Below, piece by piece: positions 1 to 5,658 of a stretch of 7,117 bases of DNA; positions within the stretch are counted from its first letter, which is position 1; each line of letters begins with the position of its first letter. The notes beneath the pieces are model-generated. The model was not told the DNA's origin. It saw nothing but the letters and a program-made list of their open reading frames with translations, and searched no databases. Position numbers and translations under genes: made by a program. Origin of the DNA: Methanospirillum hungatei (lineage in GTDB: Archaea; Halobacteriota; Methanomicrobia; Methanomicrobiales; Methanospirillaceae); contig QKDV01000118.1 in assembly GCA_003251955.1 (NCBI GenBank), positions 1-7,117 of the forward strand. Direction: 5' to 3'.

Positions 1-509
1 CCGTAACAAATACGGCTACTCCAACAACTACCCCTACTGCAACTCCGACGTACTACTATCCTCCGCCATTCAGTTCATTGCCGATGAGCCTGAGTATCGA
101 AGATGCCGAACTTTCGGCAGATGCCACAATGGGTGATATCAGTGATATAACCCTGACATTGTTGAATCTTGCCCCTACATCTTCCCAGGCCGCATCTACA
201 CTGATTCTTGAGCCTGCAAATCTCCAGGCACGAATGAGTGGGCAAATAACTGTTTCACTGGAGAGAGCCGGGTCTGACTGGCTTTCTGATGAATCCCTCT
301 ATCCTCTTAGTAGGTCTGAAGGGACTTATCTGGTAACCTTCCCTCTCACAATCCCATCATCCCCTGGAAGTTATCTATATGCCTATTACCCGAAGCAGAC
401 CCTCACGAATAGATACACTGGAGAACAGGAGACAGTTGCTGCAGGTTCGGTAATTCAATTCACCCTGACAGTCACCCCTGAAGGCAAGACAACGGTTACA
501 AGTGCATAA
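1..509 (+). CDS. C-terminal part of a probable exported protein with Thr/Pro linker (5' truncated)
   Basis: The reading frame is open from base 3 and ends at TAA 507-509; the real start lies left of the window. The first residues form a Thr/Pro linker (TATPTTTPTATPT) followed by a Tyr/Pro stretch (YYYPPP). Such linkers are typical of secreted or lipid-anchored proteins of methanogens, where they separate a signal peptide or membrane anchor from a surface domain. The remaining roughly 145 residues contain alternating polar and hydrophobic stretches that suggest a beta-sandwich, Ig-like fold (for example around 'ISDITLTLLNLAP', 'YLVTFPLTIPSSPGSYLYAYYP' in part, and 'VIQFTLTVTPEG'). There is no C-terminal membrane helix and no cysteine. 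I do not recognise the family. A TTG at 78 or ATG at 84 could open the frame, but the linker coding upstream argues against a start there. Export is inferred because the N-terminus is not visible. Confidence 0.8.
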   Translation, partial: VTNTATPTTTPTATPTYYYPPPFSSLPMSLSIEDAELSADATMGDISDITLTLLNLAPTSSQAASTLILEPANLQARMSGQITVSLERAGSDWLSDESLYPLSRSEGTYLVTFPLTIPSSPGSYLYAYYPKQTLTNRYTGEQETVAAGSVIQFTLTVTPEGKTTVTSA

Positions 510-520
510 CTCTCCTCTCT

Positions 521-541
521 CTCATGAGGTTCTCCCTTTTT
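521..541 (+). terminator. possible oligo-T terminator after the exported-protein gene
   Basis: Just past the stop codon lies the perfect 8-bp palindrome CTCATGAG (521-528), then a pyrimidine-rich stretch ending in five T (537-541). Archaeal transcription commonly ends at short T-runs, with or without a hairpin. The next gene appears to have its own TATA box directly downstream, which fits a transcript end here. The T-run is short, so the call is tentative. Confidence 0.3.
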
Positions 542-551
542 GTACGTGAGG

Positions 552-558
552 TTATATC
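552..558 (+). promoter_or_regulatory. TATA box for the DUF6506-like gene
   Basis: The sequence GGTTATATCAC contains TTATATC, close to the archaeal TATA consensus. Its centre is about 29 bases upstream of the ATG at 584. Archaeal transcription usually starts 25-27 bases from the box centre, which predicts a transcript starting about 2-3 bases before the ATG, that is, leaderless or nearly so. This agrees with the lack of a well-placed Shine-Dalgarno sequence before the ATG; an AGGTG at 566-570 is too distant to be convincing. Position and spacing are seen; promoter activity is inferred. Confidence 0.5.
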
Positions 559-583
559 ACCAGTCAGGTGTAATCAGGATCTC

Positions 584-898
584 ATGGTACTGAAAGCAGC
601 TTTTATCTTCGTTGCACCCGATGCAGATCCGATGAAACATCGTTCTGTAGTAAACACTCCTGAAGTGATACTGACAACCGTAGGTGTTACAGATTACAAA
701 ATGGCAGAAGAGGTCGCTAAGAATCTCGTTGATGATGGGATAGGGGCGATTGAACTCTGTGGAGGGTTTGGTATCGAGGGAACCGCTGTCATTAAGAGGG
801 CAGTTGCAGGAAGGGCAGTGGTCGGGGTTGTACGGTTTGATCCCCACCCGGGGCTTGAATTCAGGAGTGGTGATGAGTTGTTCTCCCATACCAGTTAG
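584..898 (+). CDS. DUF6506-like small protein (conserved, function unknown)
   Basis: A 104-residue soluble protein that I recognise as resembling the DUF6506 family, found in methanogens and anaerobic bacteria. It opens with a strand (MVLKAAFIFVAP), has a short charged segment 'DADPMKHR' (13-20), an alternating beta/alpha core, a Gly-rich motif ELCGGFG (57-63), a helix 'GTAVIKRAV' and a late motif RFDPHPG (84-90). Length is as expected for a single compact alpha/beta domain. The biochemical role is not known to me. The ATG at 584 is chosen because family similarity begins there and a TATA box sits about 29 bases upstream. An in-frame ATG at 524 would add 20 residues unlike the family and has only a pyrimidine tract in front of it. 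The gene stops at TAG 896-898, 60 bases before the next start, with no TATA box visible between, so it probably leads a two-gene transcript. Confidence 0.88.
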   Translation: MVLKAAFIFVAPDADPMKHRSVVNTPEVILTTVGVTDYKMAEEVAKNLVDDGIGAIELCGGFGIEGTAVIKRAVAGRAVVGVVRFDPHPGLEFRSGDELFSHTS

Positions 899-926
899 AT
901 CTGCTCCCCCGTCTTGTTGCAGGGTC

Positions 927-957
927 TCCTCTCTTCACTCTCTCATGGAGGAGAGGA
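927..957 (+). promoter_or_regulatory. predicted hairpin enclosing the Shine-Dalgarno site of the TPR-like gene
   Basis: The arm TCCTCTCTTC (927-936) pairs with GAGGAGAGGA (948-957): ten consecutive pairs, one of them G-U, around an 11-base loop (937-947). The right arm holds four of the five bases of the Shine-Dalgarno sequence GGAGG (947-951), and the first G is at the loop edge. The start codon ATG 959 follows one base after the stem. In mRNA this structure would mask the ribosome-binding site. The pairing is read directly from the sequence; a regulatory role (translational coupling, temperature or protein control) is inference. Confidence 0.5.
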
Positions 958-958
958 T

Positions 959-2002
959 ATGATAAGTACCGGCCCATGCGAGGCGGCTGTGCAGGATATT
1001 CTCTCTGGTCTTCCTTCTGATTCTACTGCTATGGGCCAGTATCTCCTCTCGGCTCTCAAGTTCTATGAGAGCCATCCCTGTCTTCCTCATATCGCCAGAG
1101 AGATCGGAATGATATTGATCTCCCGAATTTCTCCAGATGAATTTACCAGGTTCTGCCTGGAATTCGGTAGTCCTGAAACTCTTTTGACTCCCCTTATCTT
1201 CGACTTTACCGGTCATGTTGAAGACCGGTTGTTTGATCAGGCAGCTCAACTTCTCCCCTATCTCCTTCCATTCGGTGAACGTCTGTGGCCTGAATTTAGC
1301 ACAGAGGAGTACAGGTCATTTCGTGATCTGATCGAGTATACCTATTATATGACCGAGTGCAGACCCGAGAGGAATATTATTATCCTTCCTTTCCCTGGCA
1401 CAAATATTCTCTATAGGTATGGTCAGTATCTTTCAGGGATACGGAAGGGCGAGGAAGCAGTTAATGTACTACAGAGAGCCAGGCATCAGAGTCCAGTCCA
1501 TGCCGGAATACTTGGAGAACTTGTTTCTCTCCTTATCCACGGGAAGCGTACTGCAGAGGCCATCCCAATCCTAACACGTTCCTTCAAAACTGCCTGGATA
1601 AAAGAGGACCTTGCTCTCGCGTTTAGAAATCAGGGTTTCCTCTTCTCTCTCCAGGAAGATGACGAAGCTGCCATCACCTGCTTTCTGATGGCAGAGACCT
1701 GGGAGGAGTCACCTGAAGGAAGAGAGGAACTGAAACTCATATCCGAGAGGAACGGCGGCTTTGATCCCGAGTACTACAATCGCGAAGGACAGGAAATCCT
1801 GGCTAAGAGGGGAGTTCCTTCCGGCCCGGATCCAATAATCATTTCGCTTCTTACCACGATTGCAGAGAATTATCTAGAGGAGAATAACCTGTTGAAAGCG
1901 AGGGAGTATCTGATCAGGGCAGGCCAGCTCATGATGAGTGATGAACTTGAAGACCGTATCATGATGATTGAACGACGACTGGAAGACGGAGGGATTTTCT
2001 GA
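959..2002 (+). CDS. TPR-like helical repeat protein, function unknown
   Basis: A 347-residue soluble, mostly helical protein without signal peptide or membrane segment. The C-terminal two thirds show degenerate tetratricopeptide-like helix pairs: about 148-177 (YRYGQYLSGIRKGEEAVNVL), 182-210, 220-249 (LFSLQEDDEAAITCFLMAE) and 296-325 (ENYLEENNLLKAREYLIRAG). Each has the small-residue and aromatic spacing of TPR helices. The N-terminal roughly 140 residues are also helical but I cannot assign them. TPR scaffolds mediate protein-protein contacts; no catalytic motif is visible. The ATG at 959 is chosen because a strong GGAGG (947-951) lies 7 bases upstream; a TTG at 914 in the same frame would add 15 residues but lacks such a site. 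It follows the DUF6506-like gene by 60 bases on the same strand, suggesting co-transcription. It ends 26 bases before the stop of the convergent gene. Confidence 0.85.
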   Translation: MISTGPCEAAVQDILSGLPSDSTAMGQYLLSALKFYESHPCLPHIAREIGMILISRISPDEFTRFCLEFGSPETLLTPLIFDFTGHVEDRLFDQAAQLLPYLLPFGERLWPEFSTEEYRSFRDLIEYTYYMTECRPERNIIILPFPGTNILYRYGQYLSGIRKGEEAVNVLQRARHQSPVHAGILGELVSLLIHGKRTAEAIPILTRSFKTAWIKEDLALAFRNQGFLFSLQEDDEAAITCFLMAETWEESPEGREELKLISERNGGFDPEYYNREGQEILAKRGVPSGPDPIIISLLTTIAENYLEENNLLKAREYLIRAGQLMMSDELEDRIMMIERRLEDGGIF

Positions 2003-2028
2003 AGCCGTCTTGATGTGATAAACGGGAA

Positions 2029-2913
2029 TTACACCGGGTGCATCAATGTCCGCAGCTGCACACCGGTTATGGTGACAACTCCCCCGGCGGTAACTGTCAA
2101 CATCCCGAGAATATCCATGAATATCATCAGAACTGCTTCAGGTGCTATGACTGTTCCTACTCCGAGCAGCAGAGAAATTGCTCCGATTAGCATCCTGCTT
2201 ACAAATCCCTCAGGTACTGCTCTTCGTCCTTTCAGGACCCTGCGAAGAAGCATGACTGATGATGCAAACATCCACCCTGAAAGGAGTACAAGGATTACAC
2301 CTCCCCAGAGTCTCGGTGGAATCTCTCCAAATACAATTGCAACAGCAATGATCCAGACACCCCCAATGAGATCATTACGGCTGACCACTCTGACAGGATG
2401 AAGTGAAATGCTGCTTTTCAGAGTGAGAATCCCGAAGAGGAGAACCACACCCGGGATAAGGATGGTTGTTATTCCGAGAAATGTTAAATCAGGGATAAAA
2501 AGGAAGATGAACCCGAGAAATATCATGAGTGGGCCCAGAATAAGGTGGTGCCGAAGAACTGCGTTCTGTTCTTCCAGTTGTTCTCTGGTTGTACCCTTGT
2601 AATGCTGGCTGGTGAAGGAGATGAGTGTGATGAAGGTCTCTGATATCATCAACAGTAGCGGTGCATCATCGATCAGGTGAAGGAGAGGGTGATTCTTTGG
2701 ATCATAACGGTCAAGATGTACTTTAAACTCGGTCTTCGTCTCATGTAAATGATATTGTCCGCAGCGGTAACTGGCGATGGTTCCTGGTGTCGGGACGTTT
2801 ATCTTTGATTTAATCCACCCTTCACCAAGTGGTTCTGTCACCTGATCTCTGGAGATTGTGACCTCCCAGATTCCTTCAAAGAGAGGGTGCAAAAAATCTT
2901 CAATTGATGACAT
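2029..2913 (-). CDS. HdeD/DUF308-like six-helix membrane protein with soluble N-terminal domain
   Basis: A 294-residue protein in two parts. Residues 1-120 are soluble and probably cytoplasmic, with beta-rich stretches such as 'GIWEVTISRD' and 'KTEFKVHLDRY'; I do not recognise this domain. Residues 124-283 contain six hydrophobic helices arranged as three two-helix units, about 124-165, 182-222 and 240-283. The last unit ('MLIGAISLLLGVGTVIAPEA', then 'ILGMLTVTAGGVVTITG') has the glycine-rich helix, short loop with Pro, glycine-rich helix pattern of DUF308/HdeD repeats. HdeD is an acid-stress membrane protein in enterobacteria; archaeal relatives have no settled role, so function is open. The start codon CAT 2911-2913 lies about 37 bases from the centre of the shared TATA-like box; no Shine-Dalgarno is visible, so the leader is probably very short. 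The gene is convergent with the TPR-like gene and divergent from the next membrane protein gene. Confidence 0.82.
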   Translation of the reverse strand: MSSIEDFLHPLFEGIWEVTISRDQVTEPLGEGWIKSKINVPTPGTIASYRCGQYHLHETKTEFKVHLDRYDPKNHPLLHLIDDAPLLLMISETFITLISFTSQHYKGTTREQLEEQNAVLRHHLILGPLMIFLGFIFLFIPDLTFLGITTILIPGVVLLFGILTLKSSISLHPVRVVSRNDLIGGVWIIAVAIVFGEIPPRLWGGVILVLLSGWMFASSVMLLRRVLKGRRAVPEGFVSRMLIGAISLLLGVGTVIAPEAVLMIFMDILGMLTVTAGGVVTITGVQLRTLMHPV

Positions 2914-2946
2914 ACATTCGGTATGTTAGCCATCAACGGGATCCTG

Positions 2947-2954
2947 TATTAATA
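2947..2954. promoter_or_regulatory. palindromic TATA-like box shared by two divergent membrane protein genes
   Basis: TATTAATA is a perfect 8-bp palindrome, the most AT-rich element in the 69 bases between the starts at 2913 (-) and 2983 (+). Its centre is about 37 bases from the minus-strand ATG and about 32 bases from the plus-strand ATG. With the usual 25-27 base offset of archaeal initiation, both transcripts would carry leaders of roughly 5-12 bases. Neither gene has a clear Shine-Dalgarno sequence, which fits. A single TATA-like box read in both directions is inferred, not shown. Confidence 0.4.
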
Positions 2955-2982
2955 TGCCGCAGATGATGTCGTGCAAGAATAT

Positions 2983-4104
2983 ATGGATTATCAACCAACA
3001 GATGAACAGATGGAGGAGGCAAATTACGATGAAACTGCAGATCTTAAAGACGCCATTGCAGATGAGAAATATCGTCTCCAATCACTCCTTGCAGGGATCG
3101 ATACTGATCGTATTCAGGCGGCAGGGTATGGCGCCCTTGCTCTAGCACTGATTCTCAACCTGACCTGTCTGTTTGACAAGTTTGACAGTTATATGGTCCT
3201 TTGGATCCTCTCAAGCCTTTACTTCTATCTTATCTATCCCCTGCTTCCGATTGCTTTCATCCTTATCCCCGGTCTTTTCAAGAAGAGAACAGAGATACGG
3301 GAAGGTCGTGATCCCCTCCTCCCATGGCTCAAGAACCTGCATCTTGTCAAAAACCACAGGATAGTGCTACAACTTGGCATCAGATTTTTCCTCCTTGGTA
3401 TCATGCCACTCACCTCCGGAATGGTCCTGATATACAGCCTCTCCCTTTTATATGCAATACTGCTTGGTGCAAGAGGTGAAATTCCCCTTCTCCCTTCTCT
3501 GCTCATCATTGTTCAGTGCCTTGGTATCATGATCTTTTATCTAGATCTCTCCTGTCTCAAGCGTCAGTTCTCTTTCTTCACACGTTCACTTGCTTTCATA
3601 ACCTCTGATCACTGGGTGAGGTATCTACTGATTGTAGTATTCGGGGTTCTGGTGGTGATCATCGCTTCGTGTGCAACGATCATTCTGCTGATAGCCATCC
3701 TGATGCCGGGATTTACCCTTGGAGTGTATGTGGATGCAGCCAGTTTTGCCCAGGATAGGTTTAACATTCGGATTCTGCTTCTATTTGTATGTCAGTTCAT
3801 TCTGATGCAGTATTTTCAGAGTGCTCTCAGCCGAAGGATTGCACGTACCCTCTGCTCTGATCAACTGGCTAGGATACAGGAGGCAGAAGAGATGCTCGCA
3901 GAATCAGTTTCAGGTTCAGATTCCTCGGTTAGCAGGGACGAACTGGCCTCTATGGTACTCCCCCTCGTAGTCGAGTCAAGGATCCACGGAATTACCCGGA
4001 TGCACATGGGTGGTTTATTCCCTACCTATACAATTGGGCTTGACGTTGATGAGATCTTCAGAATCCGGTCACTAGAAGAGCTCTCAGGCATGTTCCGAAA
4101 ATGA
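2983..4104 (+). CDS. polytopic membrane protein, unrecognised family
   Basis: A 373-residue integral membrane protein. It begins with a strongly acidic soluble segment (residues 1-45, many Asp/Glu), followed by about six or seven hydrophobic helices near 47-64, 71-97, 128-160 (possibly two), 170-187, 213-245 and 263-281. A soluble C-terminal tail of about 90 residues follows (from 'SRRIARTLCSDQ'), with a Ser-rich patch near 308-317 ('SVSGSDSSVS'). Basic clusters (KKR 100-102; KNLHLVKNHR 117-126) probably mark cytoplasmic loops. No transporter, enzyme or receptor signature is recognised. The ATG at 2983 is preferred because it lies about 32 bases from the TATA-like box centre, fitting a short leader; a GTG at 2971 in frame would add four residues but sits too close to the box. 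An in-frame stop at 2950-2952 limits extension. It is divergent from the HdeD-like gene and 90 bases ahead of the response regulator. Confidence 0.82.
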   Translation: MDYQPTDEQMEEANYDETADLKDAIADEKYRLQSLLAGIDTDRIQAAGYGALALALILNLTCLFDKFDSYMVLWILSSLYFYLIYPLLPIAFILIPGLFKKRTEIREGRDPLLPWLKNLHLVKNHRIVLQLGIRFFLLGIMPLTSGMVLIYSLSLLYAILLGARGEIPLLPSLLIIVQCLGIMIFYLDLSCLKRQFSFFTRSLAFITSDHWVRYLLIVVFGVLVVIIASCATIILLIAILMPGFTLGVYVDAASFAQDRFNIRILLLFVCQFILMQYFQSALSRRIARTLCSDQLARIQEAEEMLAESVSGSDSSVSRDELASMVLPLVVESRIHGITRMHMGGLFPTYTIGLDVDEIFRIRSLEELSGMFRK

Positions 4105-4120
4105 CTGGTAATGTTCCGAA
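4090..4120. repeat. 10-bp direct repeat ATGTTCCGAA, 21-bp period
   Basis: ATGTTCCGAA occurs at 4090-4099 and again at 4111-4120. The distance from start to start is 21 bases, about two turns of B-DNA, so both copies face the same side of the helix. The first copy lies in the last codons of the membrane protein gene and the second in the intergenic space, 75 bases before the response regulator start. This layout would suit a tandem operator, but no regulator is identified and one exact pair could arise by chance. Confidence 0.55.
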
Positions 4121-4123
4121 GGG

Positions 4124-4150
4124 TTATCTATAGGGATGTGAGATTATTAT
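4124..4150 (+). promoter_or_regulatory. candidate promoter region of the response regulator gene
   Basis: The 90-base gap before the regulator contains AT-rich candidates TTATCTATA (4124-4132) and ATTATTAT (4143-4150). The second would start a transcript near 4172-4174, giving a leader of about 20 bases. No Shine-Dalgarno sequence is evident before the ATG at 4195. Neither candidate matches the archaeal consensus well, so which one is used, or whether the gene is read through from upstream, is uncertain. Confidence 0.3.
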
Positions 4151-4194
4151 CAATCTGATCCCGTTGAATACTGCCTGGAATCTGACATAATATC

Positions 4195-5658
4195 ATGATA
4201 ACCGTTCTCACTGTTGATGACGAGCCAACCCTTCTTGAGGTTGGCAGGCTCTTTCTTGAGCGTATGGGTGACATCACGGTGGAAAGCGCCTCAAGTGGGA
4301 TGGAAGCCCTTTCTCTTCTCGAAAACAGACCATATGACGCGATCATCTGTGACTACGATATGCCTGAGATGAACGGGATTGACCTTCTCCATATCGTACG
4401 TTCTCGGTTCGGAGATCTTCCATTTATTCTCTTCACCGGAAAAGGCCGCGAGTCAGTGGCGATCGATGCCCTGAATGCCGGAGCAGACTTTTACCTACAG
4501 AAAGGCGGTGATCCGAGATCACAATATATTGAACTGGCATCTAATGTCAGGCAGGCAGTAAGAAGAAAACTGGCGGAAGATGCGATCAGACATAAGATCG
4601 TCTCACTCACAAGTCCTGAAACAGACACTACATCACTCACCTTTTATGATGTCTTCAGCATCGATGATATCCAGGAGATCCAAAACGCCTTCTCTTCGGC
4701 GACCGGCGTTGCATCCATTATCACTGAACTTGATGGAACACCCATCACAAAGCCCAGCAACTTCTGCCATCTCTGCAATAATATCATCAGGAAGACTGAA
4801 AAAGGTCAAAAAAACTGTTACATCTCTGATGCTGTGCTTGGCAGGTATCATCCAGAAGGGCCCGTAATATCTCCATGTTTATCTGGTGGTCTCTGGGATG
4901 CCGGAACCAGCATCAGCATCGGGACAAGACATGTGGCAAACTGGCTCATTGGTCAGGTACTTGATGAACAGGCTGACTATGATCGGATGCTCCTTTATGC
5001 AGACGAGATTGGAGCAGATCGAAAAGAATTTTCTGAGGCACTCGCTACTGTTCCTAGGATGAGCAGCGAGCAGTTTCAAAAGATTTCAGATGCTCTCTTT
5101 GTCATCGCCAGCCGTTTGTCACTGCAGGGTCTGCAGAATGTCCAGCAGGCACGTGAGATCTCAAGAAGGGAACGGATTGAAGAGGATCTCAGGGAAGCCT
5201 ATGAACGGATCGCAGGAGATGAAGAGGAACTGAGAGAACAGATCGATGAGATACGGCAGGCTAACCTGTATGCTCATCATCAGGAACAGCAATATCAGGC
5301 TCTCTTTATGCATATGAGCGACGGGCATGCCATCAGGGAAATGATCACAGACGAGGCAGGAGTAGTAACAGATTACTTGTTCATCGACGTCAATCCTGCG
5401 TTTGAACAGTTGATCGAAAAAAGTCGTGATCAGATTGTAGGAATGACTGGTTCAGCAGTGTTCGGCATGACCCCCCCTCCGCTTCTTGAACTCTTAACAA
5501 CCGTGTGCAAAAGCGGCATCCCGGTGGTCAGTGTGATAAATCACCCTGCCATTCACCGTGATCTCAGGATCTCGGTTTTCAGACCGTATGAAGGGGTTGT
5601 GGGCACGATATTCTCCGAACCTCACGATTCTCTCCGAAATTCTGACTCTTCCTGTTGA
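4195..5658 (+). CDS. response regulator: receiver - PocR ligand-binding - PAS, no DNA-binding or kinase domain
   Basis: A 487-residue cytoplasmic signalling protein. Residues 1-120 form a complete CheY-like receiver: acidic pair D8/D9, phospho-acceptor D53 in 'CDYDMPEMNG', switch T81 ('LFTGKG') and K103 ('LQKGG'). Residues about 147-310 match the PocR sensory domain, a PAS-related ligand-binding fold: 'FYDVFSIDDIQEIQNAFS', 'TGVASIITELDGTPIT', 'FCHLCNNIIRKTEKGQKNC', 'PCLSGGLWDAG' and 'VANWLIGQVLDE'. Cys 191, 194, 208 and 228 are present, in a CxxC plus two more pattern. A coiled-coil-like charged helix (about 320-365, rich in Glu/Arg) leads to a PAS domain (365-475) with 'LFIDVNPAFEQLI'. The protein ends 12 residues after the PAS core with no HisKA/HATPase, GGDEF or HTH output. 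Phosphorylation by a separate kinase and ligand binding by PocR are expected from the families; target and ligand are unknown. The ATG at 4195 starts directly at the first receiver strand. Confidence 0.93.
   Translation: MITVLTVDDEPTLLEVGRLFLERMGDITVESASSGMEALSLLENRPYDAIICDYDMPEMNGIDLLHIVRSRFGDLPFILFTGKGRESVAIDALNAGADFYLQKGGDPRSQYIELASNVRQAVRRKLAEDAIRHKIVSLTSPETDTTSLTFYDVFSIDDIQEIQNAFSSATGVASIITELDGTPITKPSNFCHLCNNIIRKTEKGQKNCYISDAVLGRYHPEGPVISPCLSGGLWDAGTSISIGTRHVANWLIGQVLDEQADYDRMLLYADEIGADRKEFSEALATVPRMSSEQFQKISDALFVIASRLSLQGLQNVQQAREISRRERIEEDLREAYERIAGDEEELREQIDEIRQANLYAHHQEQQYQALFMHMSDGHAIREMITDEAGVVTDYLFIDVNPAFEQLIEKSRDQIVGMTGSAVFGMTPPPLLELLTTVCKSGIPVVSVINHPAIHRDLRISVFRPYEGVVGTIFSEPHDSLRNSDSSC

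Noticed and set aside
557..889. 110-residue open frame on the minus strand, Cys/His-rich in places
   Set aside because: It is antisense to the DUF6506-like gene, which has family similarity and a promoter; the Cys residues (CPSCNCP) come from the complement of Gly-rich codons.
914..958. TTG at 914 as start of the TPR-like protein
   Set aside because: No Shine-Dalgarno precedes it, while GGAGG stands 7 bases before the ATG at 959; the extra residues are encoded by the hairpin region.
2003..2028. Possible bidirectional terminator between the TPR-like and HdeD-like genes
   Set aside because: The 26-base gap has neither a stable inverted repeat nor a T-run on either strand.
2015..2401. 128-residue plus-strand frame opposite the HdeD-like gene
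   Set aside because: The translation is Thr/Pro/Ser-rich low-complexity, as expected from the complement of hydrophobic codons; the minus-strand frame encodes clear membrane helices.
2911..2925. Inverted repeat CATAC-ATTCG-GTATG at the start codon of the HdeD-like gene
   Set aside because: Only five base pairs with an AT-containing stem; too weak to claim an operator or hairpin without conservation data.
5612..5638. Repeat TCTCCGAA at 5612-5619 and 5631-5638, resembling the TTCCGAA repeat near 4090
   Set aside because: Both copies lie inside coding sequence of the regulator and are in different codon phases; the match is short and CT-biased, so chance is likely.
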